Below, piece by piece: positions 41,029 to 51,386 of a stretch of 64,000 nucleotides of DNA. The DNA lies in the NCBI GenBank assembly GCA_002077065.1, contig NAJO01000012.1:992001-1056000 (forward strand), written 5' to 3'. The stretch's first letter is position 1. Each line of letters starts with the position of its first letter. The notes beneath the pieces are model-generated. The model saw nothing but the letters and a program-made list of their open reading frames with translations, was not told where the DNA came from and did no database searches. Origin of the DNA: Cryoendolithus antarcticus. Its lineage: Eukaryota > Ascomycota > Dothideomycetes > Cladosporiales > Cladosporiaceae. Made by a program: the position numbers and the translations under genes.

Positions 41029-41727
41029 GTTGGCCGCTGGCGTGTGTCGGAAAGCTCGGCTGCTGCAGGACTTCGGTTTTTTCCACCGCACGTCAAAGGA
41101 CCACAAAGCAGCTCGACAAGACTAGGGTGCGGTCTTGAACTATAACATAGATCTAACGACTACCCCAGGTGCTTCCCCGTGGGAGCCCCGGTCTTCGCCT
41201 CCATCAACGGCGTTTGCCAGCACCCACGCGATCCGTGAACCTCGAGGCACTCGTCGAACCATCCGGCGCTCTTGGCAATTTGTCTCACGGAGCGCTGTGC
41301 TACGCTCCGTTGGGCACGTTTTCTGTTCTCTGCTCATCATTATCGATTGCACTTCGAACGAATGTGACTAGAGTCTATGGTAACTGGACGTCTCGCTGCC
41401 AAGCTTGCGGCAGGCGTGCAAGACTCGAACCTGAATGAGACACGGGACTCAAAGCGATCGACCCTTGGACACCAACTGCTGATGAACACTTGAATCCCTT
41501 GCGGCTGTCAGGAGGTAATACGTATACGAGCCTAGTTCTCTCCCTCGTTGACGCAATATATCGATCCAACATAGGCTGGTGTGAGTTCGCGCTTCAATGC
41601 TGGGTACATCAGACGCTCCAATGCGATGACGAGACAACCGGCCGCCAGTGCCCTTAGCTTGATGGACGTGTGATCGTTGAGCGTAGCCTTCACGCAGCAA
41701 GATTGCATCCGCTTCTGCTTTCGCTCT
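41029..41727. other. Intergenic region upstream of the MFS gene
   Basis: About 700 bp holding the MFS promoter and the 3' flank of the small orphan gene. A short TpsiC-like sequence near 41425 on the minus strand was checked as tRNA and failed. No other feature is seen. Confidence 0.45.
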
Positions 41728-42161
41728 TCACCACTCTCCACCGATCTTGTAGTGGAACCACTCAGGCAGCCAACGCTTGAAGTTCCTTCGCCACCACTTC
41801 GCGGCATTCTGAGTAGTAAATCAGCTCTCATCCTTTGATGCACGGCTTCGACGATACTCACTGCAGAGAACCCGACCCCGTTCATCATCAAGAAAACAAA
41901 GGTCCGTTCAGGCGGATTTCTACCCCAGCCTCCTCGCGCCTGGGAGTCCAGCTCATGATTGATCGGTCGATACTCGGGTATCCGGCGATGGTCCGTTGGC
42001 CAGGACTCTGGATTCGTTGACGAAGGATTCGGGTGCGGGTTTAGGTCTGTGGAAGCCGGCTCAGATGTTGAGGGAGAGGTGTTGGAGTGGTGAATGTCGT
42101 AGTCACGGAGCAGAGAAGCTGTGGTGTGATAGAGCGGATTCTCCGTCGTGGTGACGGACAT
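41728..42161 (-). CDS. Small orphan protein with Trp/Arg-rich C terminus
   Basis: Two exons, complement(join(41728..41808,41862..42161)), give 126 residues; the intron is 53 bp (donor GTGAGT, acceptor CTCAG). Residues 1-75 are disordered and rich in Ser, Thr, Pro and Asn. A hydrophobic segment TFVFLMMNGVGFSA is followed, after the splice junction, by NAAKWWRRNFKRWLPEWFHY and a terminal KIGGEW. Without splicing the frame reads into low-quality sequence, whereas the spliced C terminus is aromatic and basic in a way that looks selected. I do not recognise the family. It may be an amphipathic or single-pass membrane protein. It is divergent from the DODA-type dioxygenase. Confidence 0.65.
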
Positions 42162-42628
42162 CGTGGCGAAAGTTGAAGGGGTGGATTCGTTGCCTTCGAT
42201 TCCGTCAACGATGTACTTGTAGAGTTCTTTGGCTCGGTGAGATGTCGATTACAGAGCAGTCAATATGCGCGGGCCTCGTCCGACATTCCACACAGACTCT
42301 GCTTCGTCGCTGCGATAGACCACTGGTGGCACCACGAGTATCCCAGACAGCTATCAACGCCTGGGTACTCTACGTTCCGGCACCCGAGAGTACAAGGCCT
42401 GGGCTCACCCACATCATCCGTCCGGTGGGGCGGATCGCGTTTCGCACTCCACACACGCGACCGTACACGGTGGCAAGGCAGAGTGCCGGACGCTGGGGCA
42501 GCCGGCAGACCGCAGTGATGTATCAGGCGTGTGAAGTCAGCATACTCAAGTGTCGTAGCTGATGAAAGTGAAGTACAGTCAAGTCAAGTTTGTCAACTCC
42601 ACTATCACTCCAAGTAGACACAGCCAAG
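42162..42628. promoter_or_regulatory. Divergent promoter, orphan gene and dioxygenase
   Basis: About 470 bp between two divergent ATGs. No specific site is identified. Confidence 0.45.
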
Positions 42629-43615
42629 ATGGCACCGAGTCTCTCCCCAGTGCATTTCTTCTCACATGGCTCGACGATGATGTTGGGCGAGGAAAGCGCC
42701 TCAGCAGACTACTGGAAGAAGTGTGGTGACGAAGCGTTGGCAGCAGGGATGAAGGGGGTGATAATGATGGTATTTCCACAAACGATATCTTGTGCTCCAG
42801 CGCTGACATCCGCCTTAGGGCGCACACTGGGACACCAAAGGCGACAATCGGATAGAAGTTGCCACCAAGCCCAACCCAGGCAAGAACCCAATAGCCTTCT
42901 CACACCCTTCCACCTACGAGAACTACCAGCTGAACCCCGATCTACCTTCCGCGGAGAAAGTAATCTCCCACCTACGAGAGAATGGGATAGACGCCCACGG
43001 GAACGACCAGTTCGATTGGATCCACGATACTTTCCTCATCCTCATCCGCATGTTCCCCGGCGGCTGTCCGCCCACAGTCTTGATATCCCAGAATGCTCGC
43101 TACGATCCCCACTGGCACATGCGGATAGGGTCCATCTTGCGGAAGTTCCGAAAGGAGGGCTACCTCGTTGTGGGCACTGGCGGCGCGGTGCACAATCTGT
43201 ACCGTAATGACTTTGATCAGATGCTGAAGTACAGAGATAACTTCGCCATGCCTAGTCCACCGGATCCAGAAATGCTGGAATTCAGGCAGGCGTTCGAGGA
43301 TGCGGTTACCAGGAACTCAGGGCCAGGTCTGAGGAGAGCGGTGACGAGGTTGATGAAGAGGCCGGATTATCGGGATGCGCATGGCACCGATGAGCACTTC
43401 ATCCCCGCCGTGTTTGTCGCTGGTGCCGCAGGCGATGACGAGGATGAGGGTGTGGCTGCTGTTCTCGGAGCAGAGGATTGGGAGTTGGTGAGTGGCCACC
43501 ATCAGAGTGTCGACTTCGTGAGTCTGGAGCTGACCGATTGCAGCGCAACATGGCGAACAGTCAATTCTCGTGGGGATCATGGCAAATTTCAGCACCCGCC
43601 ATTGCAGCAGCGTGA
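42629..43615 (+). CDS. DODA/LigB-type extradiol ring-cleavage dioxygenase
   Basis: Three exons, join(42629..42769,42819..43487,43544..43615), give 293 residues; the introns are 49 and 56 bp. Family members open catechol-type rings using non-haem iron or zinc sites, for example DOPA 4,5-dioxygenase or aromatic catabolism enzymes. Motifs: HFFSHGSTMML (first His ligand), splice-restored VIMMGAHWDTKGD (second His), MFPGGCPPTVLISQNARYDP, GTGGAVHNLYRND (His near the active site), DAHGTDEHFIPAVFVAGAAGDD, and a spliced C terminus ELRNMANSQFSWGSW. Without intron 2 the frame would end in unrelated sequence. The ATG at 42629 begins MAPSLSPVHFF; the frame upstream has no ATG. The natural substrate is unknown. 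Confidence 0.92.
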
Positions 43616-43819
43616 GATCGCGCGCTATCCGTAATTGATGATCGATACACAGGGCGGAGGCTTGATGCTGTATTTCGCCAGCTCCAGAGCCTCGGCGTTG
43701 TACCGCTTGAGGCCTCAGGCTGGGCCTATTGCGCGATTGTGTCGAGGAGTGCGCAAGCGGTCTTCACCGTCTGCATTCCGACTACCCGTGAGGAGATTGA
43801 GCACAGCGTAGCGTAGATT

Positions 43820-44572
43820 TCAGTCAGCCGTTCGCATCTCCTCATCGACAGTTCGAGCTTCGTGCCTGATGCTGTCGATCTCTTCAGGTTTGAGTACCGT
43901 GACTGAGCCGTTGATGTCTTGGACGACATTCTCGAGGCCCTGCACCAGAGCTTCGATTTCTCGCCGTTGCTGAAGTACTCGCTGCAGGACCTTGGCGTTC
44001 TCGCCCTGCAAAGCGACTTGGCGCTGCTTCAATGCTTCAGACTGCTGTGATAGTGATGGTGATAGATGCGACAGATAAAGCTCTTGCGCCGGCAGAGTAT
44101 GCGGTCTGTGGTATTCCGTCAGCCTGAACGATTGGAATACGTGAAGAGCGACTCACGGCATTGGCTGCACGACCTCCTTGCCCTCTGCAGCTGCAGCTTC
44201 TACAGTCTTCTGCTTCCGCCTCTTCGCATCTTCAATCAGCTGGTCCAGCTCATTCAGACTCGGCACTACATTGCGCTCCTCCACGATCTGATCGAAGTTC
44301 ATGCGCATGCTGGCTCCTAAGCGCTCAGTGAACTCCTCATGAAGCTGCTGAAGACTTTGCGACGCTTCACGAGCAGGCGTAGGGAAGCATGACGCGAAGT
44401 TCTCGTAGTTGCACGTTTTGAGGATATGCGTGACTGCATCGCCATAGAGCTGTTGAAGAGCTGTCGCTCGTGGGCCTGGGGTGGCTTGCACTGGCGGCGC
44501 AGAGACCGGAGACGGAGAGCGCGCTAACGCTGGCTCTGGCGCTGCTTGTGCAGTGGGCTCGTCGGTGGCCAT
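43820..44572 (-). CDS. NNF1: Kinetochore protein Nnf1 (Mis12/MIND complex)
   Basis: Two exons, complement(join(43820..44105,44157..44572)), give 233 residues with a 51-bp GTGAGT intron. The choice of acceptor (CACAG at 44106) is fixed by frame: it joins VVQPMP to PHTLPAQELYLSHLSPSLSQ and keeps a long helical C terminus (VLQRVLQQRREIEALVQGLENVVQDI). This matches Nnf1/PMF1: a Pro-rich leader (residues 1-35), the helix RATALQQLYGDAVTHILKTC, NYENFASCFPTPA, and long coiled-coil helices. Nnf1 pairs with Mtw1 in the four-protein MIND complex that links the inner kinetochore to Ndc80. The next gene is divergent. Confidence 0.9.
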
Positions 44573-45691
44573 GATAGTGATATATGAGGCTTCTGAGAGT
44601 TGTCTGAGGTCAATGTTTACTTCGATGTCTGAGATGCTGTCGGCGCGTGGAAGGCGAAAGTCTTGGCGCGTAAGTTCGCGTCAATGTCGTGACGAGCACC
44701 TTCCTCTCCACTTCCATCCCTTCCAGACATCATCTACGGCTTTCCGACCATCAAATGCGCTCTATGTAGAACGTGTGAACGAGACACTCGCAACGCGAGC
44801 AATAAGACACTTCGTCGAACTTCATCGAGAGACTTGTGGCCTGATGGCGACCTTGCCGCTGACCTCAGCGCTTACAGCCTCAAACCTGCTACAGCAACTT
44901 GAAGCGGCCACGCTTCAATGACCATCTTCAACAACGGCACCGATACATCTGACACGACCTCATTGGCCACCTCTTGTAGCAGATGGTTCGTCTGGGGTCA
45001 GGGTCGACCGATCCGTTGGCCGCCGCTTTGCAGCAAGGTGGCACAGAGACTCAATCTAAGCGCCCTAGTGCCGTTGCGCGCGCCTACTGCTTCTGAACGT
45101 CCTCATCTTCAGCCGGATCATCTCAAGATAGCACCCGCTACCGCTGCGCGCGTTGCTATGCTTCGCCGTCGCGGTCCGCTCAGGTACCCGTCTTTGACGA
45201 CACCACTGATATGGCCTTCGCTTGACCGCAACATGCAATGATGCCGCCGGCCATTTGGTCGACCTCTCGTTTCACCTTACCGCACGAGCGACTAGTCTCT
45301 CACAGGTTGCTTTGGCGCGAAGAGATGGTCGAACTGTTTCATCGATCTTACACTTCAATGATGTAGGGCTGGCGAACCTGTGGCCAGCGCTTCACAGAAT
45401 GCCTCAGGCGCTGTTTAAGAGGCATAGCATGGCCACCGACTGACCTCAGTATCTTCGAACTGCATGACAACATCTCCTCTCGTCTTTCCTTATTTCCTTG
45501 TCTCCTTCTTTCCTAAAATCTTTCCTTGAGTCATCTTCGTCCTGTCTGGTACTCGGCGTCTTGCGTTATTCTAATACATAATTCATTCCGTTCCTTACTC
45601 AACCATACCAAGCTGTGCTTGAGGCACAGTATTGCAGCCTGTCACACAGCATCACGAGCAACGAGATCGACGACACTTACGACTTTTGCAT
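44573..45691. promoter_or_regulatory. Divergent intergenic region, NNF1 and Myb-like gene
   Basis: About 1.1 kb. A pyrimidine-rich tract (about 45471-45536, mostly C and T) lies roughly 160 bp before the Myb-like ATG. Such CT tracts are common near fungal transcription starts. Short open frames near 44918-45240 show no recognisable protein. Confidence 0.45.
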
Positions 45692-46641
45692 ATGCCCTAT
45701 CTAAGGCACCTCCCGATCATGCCCAAGGAGACTAGAGTACCGTCAACTCGACACGCACAGTCGATTCAGACACCATACCCACAAGTCACCACATCGACCT
45801 CATCTCAACGCAATGCCGCCATCTGGAGCACGGCCGATGACGAGATCCTCCTCCGAGCCCGGGCATCGGGGCTAAATTGGCAGCCCATCGCTGGCAAACA
45901 CTTTCCCAACAAGACAGCTAACGCCTGCCGCAAACGCCATGAACGTCTGATTGAACGTCGCCATGTTGACGATTGGGATAACCAGAAGCTCGATCTGCTT
46001 GCACAAGAGTATCTCGCATGCAGGAAGGAGATGTGGGAGATCCTTGCTGCACGTATCGGTGAACGGTGGAGTGCAGTCGAGGCGAAGGTACATCTATGAA
46101 ACCTCCGCATCGTGACTCACGATGACTGACTTGTGTACAGTGCATGGAGAAGGGCCTCAAATCACTCCAAACAACCGTCCGCACCGCCCAGCGTAAAGCT
46201 GCTGCTGGCGAGACATACGATAGTCGAGCCGTCCCAGACCACAACAGCGACTCCGGTTTCCTTGGCTCTGGCTCAGAGCCCGATGCCGAGCCCGAGATGG
46301 ACGTCGACGAGCCCGCGACTACAACAACCGCCGTGACAACACCGTCAAAGCACACCGCCGCCGCCTCGTGGTCGGGGCCGGCACGACGCGACTCGCATCT
46401 CCAATCAGACCACATTCGCTCGCGAAGTCTGCCTGTTCCACAGGTGCTCCCACTGTATCAACCGCCGCCACCAAGGGCTTATGTTCCGAACGCTGCAAGG
46501 CAGGCTCAGGCAGGATCTAGGGGCCTCAGTATTCAATCAGTACTCGTTGGTGCTGAGCCGAGGATACAGCCGATGCAGACGAGACATGAGATAACGATGG
46601 GAGGTGGGCGTCATCAGGAAGGAGCGGTGCGATACGTGTAA
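45692..46641 (+). CDS. Myb/SANT-like DNA-binding protein
   Basis: Two exons, join(45692..46087,46141..46641), give 298 residues; the intron is 53 bp (donor GTACAT). Splicing joins RWSAVEAK to CMEKGLKSLQ. A Myb-like module spans about residues 60-150. The first repeat is AIWSTADDEILLRARASGLNW followed by PIAGKHFPNKTANACRKRHERL. The second, weaker one (WDNQKLDLLAQEYLACRKEMWEILAARIGERWSAVEAKC) has the spaced Trp and helix pattern. The second half is disordered, acidic around residues 175-200 and Pro-rich later. Proteins of this type act as fungal nuclear factors; the target is unknown. The second ATG at 45719 has a better context (A at -3) and may be the true start, giving 289 residues. Confidence 0.85.
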
Positions 46642-46993
46642 TCACTAGCGAGCATTATATGGGCGTCCTGGGAGCACTGTATCATACTTGGAGCGTTGGA
46701 GGACCTGGGCATATGTATTTTAGCCACATCGACAGCAGCTTACGACGATCATGATCCCATTTCAGAAGCAGGCCCAACTAGCATATGTTTCCTTAGTCAA
46801 AGACTAAAACTCAGGGCGAGCATTGGCACACGACGTAATGCCCAAACTTCTCACACTCGCGTTTCATCATTCATGCAAGCGCCGTCCTCCGTGCTTAGTA
46901 TAGATTACGGACACGTACAGTACATCATCCAGTCCTTCACCCCTCCACCCAATGCAGTCGCCGGCCGAGTGCATATACTTCCTCGTGCCGTAA
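46642..46993. other. Intergenic region
   Basis: About 350 bp between the Myb-like gene and the CDF transporter, same strand. It holds the promoter of the latter. No other feature is seen. Confidence 0.45.
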
Positions 46994-48424
46994 ATGCGGT
47001 TTCCTGCGCCGCCGCGGCTGAGTTTCACCACGACGAAGCCTCCATGTAGCGCGCGTCTAGGCCCAGCACCGCCCTTCCTTTGGCAGACTGCACGGCAGAC
47101 GAGAGTCTTGCTTAACGTAGCAAGCAATTCTCCAGACAAAAGGCATAGCTCTCCGCTGCAGTGGTCCCGCCTTGCGCACTCCCCGCGCCCCTCCGCCTCA
47201 GCCACTATGTCTGCCACTCTGGCTCCCCGTCCCGCCCCTTCGCGCTCTCATAGCCACCATTCGCACTCGCATGACAACACCTACCTGACCAGTACCAACA
47301 AAGCCGACCCTGGTGTGCGGATCACGCGACTGGGCTTGTACGTAAATCTCGGGATGGCTCTGCTGAAAGGCACAGGAGGCTACGTCTTCAACTCACAAGC
47401 CCTGACTGCGGACGCTGTACACGCCCTCACAGACTTGGTCAGCGACGTCACAACGCTGGCTACCATAAGCTATAGTCTGAGGCCGCCAACAACCCGATTC
47501 CCAATGGGGTATGGCAAGATCGAGTCTTTGGGGGCGCTGGGAGTGAGTGGGCTGCTATTGAGCGGAGGCGTCATGATCGGTCTACAGGCTCTCACGGCTC
47601 TGAGTGCGCAATTCGCGCCTGCGCTGGGAGAGATGATCGGGCACCTAGCGGTATTTGGGCACAGTCACAGTCACGGGCATGCTGAGACAGCGGGGGTGAA
47701 GGGCGTGAACATCAATGCTGCGTGGCTGGCAGCGGGGAGCATTGTGGTCAAGGAGTATTTGTATCGAGCAACGATCAAGATTGCACGACGGAAGAGGAGC
47801 TCGATTTTGGCTAGCAATGCCTATCATCATCGTGTGGACAGTCTGACGAGTTTTGTTGCATTGGTGGTGATCTCGGCTAGTCACTTTCTGGCTAACGCGC
47901 AGTGGCTTGATCCAGTGGGAGGTCTGATTATTAGTGCTATGATCGTGCAGGCTGGGTGGGGCAATACCAAGAACGCGCTGTTGGAGCTTGCAGATGTGGG
48001 AATGGAAGAGGAGATCAGGGGTGGAGTCGAGAGGAGCGCGAAGTTGGCATTGGTAGGAGCTGGATACGATGAGGTTGTGGTGAGGGGTGTGCAAGGTGTC
48101 AAAAGCGGGCAGAACTTCTTGGTCGAGGTTGAGGTGGGTGTACCAGCGCAGTGGAGTCTGGGTGACACTGCTGAGGTTGAGAATACGCTAAGAGAAATGG
48201 TGGCGAAGGCTGTCAAAGGGGTGAGGAGAGTCAGTGTGAGGTTTGTTCTCGAGAATGAAGGCGATGCATTTGCAGATGAGTTCGTGGCTGGAAGGATGAG
48301 CGATGCGGAGGATGGCGGGCATGATCACGAGCACGAGCATGGACACGAGCACGACCATGCTCACGAGACGACTGCTAAGTCGACCTCGGTGCACACAAAT
48401 GGATCAGCACACACGAAGAAGTGA
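46994..48424 (+). CDS. Cation diffusion facilitator transporter, mitochondrial Mmt1/2-like
   Basis: Single-exon gene of 476 residues. CDF hallmarks are clear. The metal-site helix 2 reads SQALTADAVHALTDLVSDV and helix 5 reads NAYHHRVDSLTSFVAL (HxxxD). FPMGYGKIESLGALGVSGLLL follows helix 2, and GGLIISAMIVQAGWGNTKNALLELAD is helix 6. A His-rich loop (HSHSHGHAE) and a His-rich C-terminal tail (alternating H, D and E near residues 435-460) are likely metal-binding. The N-terminal 70 residues are Arg/Ser/Pro-rich with few acidic residues, suggesting a mitochondrial presequence as in Mmt1/2, which export iron from mitochondria. A start at the internal ATG 47207 (MSATLAPRP) would remove it. Metal specificity is inferred. 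Confidence 0.9.
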   Translation: MRFPAPPRLSFTTTKPPCSARLGPAPPFLWQTARQTRVLLNVASNSPDKRHSSPLQWSRLAHSPRPSASATMSATLAPRPAPSRSHSHHSHSHDNTYLTSTNKADPGVRITRLGLYVNLGMALLKGTGGYVFNSQALTADAVHALTDLVSDVTTLATISYSLRPPTTRFPMGYGKIESLGALGVSGLLLSGGVMIGLQALTALSAQFAPALGEMIGHLAVFGHSHSHGHAETAGVKGVNINAAWLAAGSIVVKEYLYRATIKIARRKRSSILASNAYHHRVDSLTSFVALVVISASHFLANAQWLDPVGGLIISAMIVQAGWGNTKNALLELADVGMEEEIRGGVERSAKLALVGAGYDEVVVRGVQGVKSGQNFLVEVEVGVPAQWSLGDTAEVENTLREMVAKAVKGVRRVSVRFVLENEGDAFADEFVAGRMSDAEDGGHDHEHEHGHEHDHAHETTAKSTSVHTNGSAHTKK

Positions 48425-49045
48425 GGGATCAATGCGATTGACTGGTTCTAGCTTTGCGCTGCAGGATGCACAACATCGCTGTGAGTGGACTACATCCAAG
48501 TTGCATCTGCCGTCGACACTGAGATTGAAATGCCGAGATCCGCTGGGCGCCCATCTACAGTACAGAAGCGCCGGCTAGCAAAGTCGCACGGCCCACCTAC
48601 GCTGTTGAATGGGCTGCTGTAGCATGGATTCCGTTGCACAACGAGCGATACTGACGGAAACGAAGTCCGTAATGCACACGAAGCGCTTCGCAGGCTGGCC
48701 CAGCTGTAACGCCGAACATTACCTTCGGCAAGCCTGCTTACGTGCTCAACCGACGTTCCGACGAGGAGAGGAGAGGCTCGAGCGGCTGAGTGAAGTGCTT
48801 CTAATGCACATGCTGGATACACGCACTCACCGCGGGCCTTTAGGCCAAGTATGGCTGATGGCTAGCGTGCGTTCCAGCGTCGGGCGCAGTTGACCAGAAA
48901 GGCGCAACTCGTACCACACGTCGAGATGTAGGAGGTGATAGACACACCACGCTCAAATACATAGACAGATAGACGATGCTGCGCGTTGGATCGAAATAGC
49001 TGTCGCTGTCAATTCTTCCTAAATTAGTCTACGCATGGGCAGCGC
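48425..49045. other. Convergent intergenic region
   Basis: About 620 bp between the stops of the CDF gene and the ALDH-like gene. Only 3' UTRs are expected. No gene is seen. Confidence 0.5.
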
Positions 49046-50593
49046 TCAGTGAAAGCTCGACCACAAAGCCCTTACCCCAAAGTACAGCCCCGTCCCCAGC
49101 GTAAGCAATATGGGCGTAGCTGCGGTCCCCAGTCCGATCAGGATACCCTGCTCGAAAAAGCCAATCTTTGCGTGCTGCAATGGCTGACCCGTAGGCTTCA
49201 GAGGCCGCACAGCTAGCTCAGCCAACTGTTTCGCGCTCAAAGCCTCCTTACCTTGCACCTGGCCACTGCTCTCACCGAAGAGCGCAAATGCCGCTTTCGC
49301 GGCCGGAGGCGAAGTCTGTGCGATCTCTGGACTACACACCGAGAACATCTCCGGCGTGTATCGGCGCGTTACATTCAGTGGTTGCTGTGGGAAGTACGGT
49401 GCCGCGGGACCGATGAGGAGGTCCGAGGGGATGTGGTTGATAAATGATGCGCTTGATGGGATGAACTGCGAGAGGTATTTAGCTGTGGGTGGGTTGGCGA
49501 AGATGTAGCTGGCGAGGTAGGTCGTTTCGGACACAGAGCTCTGAGACTTTGATAGACTTGATGTGAGGTAGTCGATTGCGTCTTCGAGGCTCGTCGTTGC
49601 TATGATGAGGAGAGCAGGCTCGGAGATCTTCGATTGGAGAAGGGGTGAGGATCTGTATCTGGTCAGGTCTGAGTGAATAGAAGAAGGCAAGTGCATGACT
49701 GACCTGCTGCTAATGTCCACAACCAGGCCGGCGTCTCCGGAAGCTACCACTTTCGAACTTGGGCACGCCTCGATCTGCTTGCTGGCCGTGGCCCTTCTCG
49801 ATGGGCCAGCGTCGCTGTAGGCATTGATGTGTCGCGCAGCGGCTTCAAAGAACGGCTTCTTGACGAATTCGTTCACTATTATCAAGTCTGGTGCATAGCT
49901 TGATCGTCCATTGTATGCCAGGCGGGCCCTGACAAGACATCTCGCAGCGGCATCAACATCCGCCGTCCGATCTACAACTGCAACTACTCGTGATCTGCCG
50001 CGGGAAGCCAGTACATTCACTCGAAGTGACGCTTGAGGATCAGACTTCTGATCGACGATCATTGCTTCCGCGAGGTGCGCCTCATCACTCACATCGTCGT
50101 CAATGACGGCGATAGCATCAGGGTCTACAGCCTTGCCAATCGCTTGCTTCAGCAATCCAGGGAGATACCTCAGGTCCGCATTCACTTGCACAAGCACACA
50201 ATTCCCCGCTGCGGCTGCAGCAGCCAGCGGTGCCAGCACCGAGAAGAATGGGAAGTCGATGCCGGTCTTGACGTACACCAAGCCCACTCCTCTCCGTCGT
50301 TGCGTGAAGTCCTGCCCTCGAGCCACGCTATACTCGTCCGACAGCGATTTGTCGAAGTCCAGTGTCTCGTAGGCGTCTTTGACACATGTCATGCCGGCTG
50401 CGAACTCGACATCAGCTTCGGCTTCGCTGATTGAGCTGTCCTTCCGGATCGCAGCTCGAAGCTCATCCTGGAGCGCTATGAGCTCGCGGTAAAGATACTG
50501 GAGTTGGGATTGTCGGTATCGGACGTTCTCTGTGCGACCATCGATCTTTGCGGCGCGAAGGCGTGCCAGTGCTGCTTTGGTGGCGGACGCCAT
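49046..50593 (-). CDS. Aldehyde-dehydrogenase-like pseudoenzyme with C-terminal membrane anchor
   Basis: The ATG at 50591-50593 starts MASATKAALARLRAAK. Two exons, complement(join(49046..49658,49704..50593)), give 500 residues; the 45-bp intron (donor GTCAGT, branch CTGAC, acceptor CCAG) is a multiple of three and free of stops. The fold resembles ALDH3/Hfd1: the N-terminal helices (NVRYRQSQLQYLYRELIAL), the Rossmann part, LRYLPGLLKQAIGKAVD, the late motif SASFINHIPSDLLIGPAAPYFPQQP, and a hydrophobic C terminus (ATPILLTLGTGLYFGVRALW). The catalytic Cys motif, normally GQxCxAPD, reads GRSSYAPD near residue 230, and the Glu motif LELGGK reads ASRGRS near residue 203. Both catalytic residues are therefore missing. 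A structural or regulatory membrane role is inferred. Confidence 0.85.
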   Translation of the reverse strand: MASATKAALARLRAAKIDGRTENVRYRQSQLQYLYRELIALQDELRAAIRKDSSISEAEADVEFAAGMTCVKDAYETLDFDKSLSDEYSVARGQDFTQRRRGVGLVYVKTGIDFPFFSVLAPLAAAAAAGNCVLVQVNADLRYLPGLLKQAIGKAVDPDAIAVIDDDVSDEAHLAEAMIVDQKSDPQASLRVNVLASRGRSRVVAVVDRTADVDAAARCLVRARLAYNGRSSYAPDLIIVNEFVKKPFFEAAARHINAYSDAGPSRRATASKQIEACPSSKVVASGDAGLVVDISSRSVMHLPSSIHSDLTRYRSSPLLQSKISEPALLIIATTSLEDAIDYLTSSLSKSQSSVSETTYLASYIFANPPTAKYLSQFIPSSASFINHIPSDLLIGPAAPYFPQQPLNVTRRYTPEMFSVCSPEIAQTSPPAAKAAFALFGESSGQVQGKEALSAKQLAELAVRPLKPTGQPLQHAKIGFFEQGILIGLGTAATPILLTLGTGLYFGVRALWSSFH

Positions 50594-51386
50594 TGTGTGA
50601 TGTGAGCGAGGGTTGTAGTCCAGATCCGGGTGATCCAAAACTATGCTTCCTTGGAAGTTCGATGCCCGTCTTTACGTTTCAGTTCGTCGCTGTGAGGTCC
50701 TCGTGTCCTCTGCTGCGAATTGATCACTTCGGACGCCTCGAGTTGAGCTCTACTGTATGTCGCTACATTTGAAGCCGGGTCTAGATAGATCCCACCTCTT
50801 CCATCATGATCGGGCGCCATCGCCGTCGCGTAGTGTTGCCCGGTTACTTGCAACTCCGTACCGTAGACGGCTAATGTGGACATGCGAAGGAGTGCATGAG
50901 ATGGTCGAAAACGATGTGGGGTGGAACAGACTTTACTCCACCTCTTCCGCTCGTACTCCATGCACACGCCAGGAATGTTCCGCTCGATGCTGCAAGGCCG
51001 TACGAATGAAGATCTTCCTCGAAGATTGCTGGTGAGGTAGATATATGCTACAAGCGTACGGGGGCCATCGGATTGAAACGCATCAAAGTCAGGCTGTGAA
51101 CAATGTGTGAAGTAGATGTTGACTGAGATATCTACACCTTCCACTGTACGACTATGCTCACAGCCGTGAGGCCATATGCGTCTTGATATCTACCTCGCTA
51201 TGCACATCCGTCCTGGACAATAAGTGGAGATATGCTAGAAGACCATATGCAAAATGAGCGCTTTGTGGGTATTAGTGCGGAAATCAAGTCGCTCCAACGC
51301 TGAACATTAGGTACCAAATTCCGTCAGGTCCAGCCTTCGTAAATCGTAAAGTCAATGAAACCATAACAGAATCAATCACGGAAGAA
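50594..51386. other. Intergenic region upstream of the ALDH-like gene
   Basis: About 790 bp holding the ALDH-like promoter and the 3' flank of the methyltransferase-domain gene. A minus-strand open frame at 50641-51144 shows no domain, signal peptide or coding bias and was not called. Confidence 0.45.

Noticed and set aside
41400..41470. Possible tRNA on the minus strand (a GGTTCGAGTC B-box-like stretch)
   Set aside because: No A box, acceptor stem or anticodon arm could be built around it.
44918..45241. Plus-strand open frame starting with ATG, 107 codons
   Set aside because: Its translation is low-information, and competing frames over the same bases look equally open; no splice partner was found.
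50641..51144. Minus-strand open frame of 167 codons
   Set aside because: It has no domain, signal peptide or consistent composition and appears to be a chance frame in intergenic DNA.
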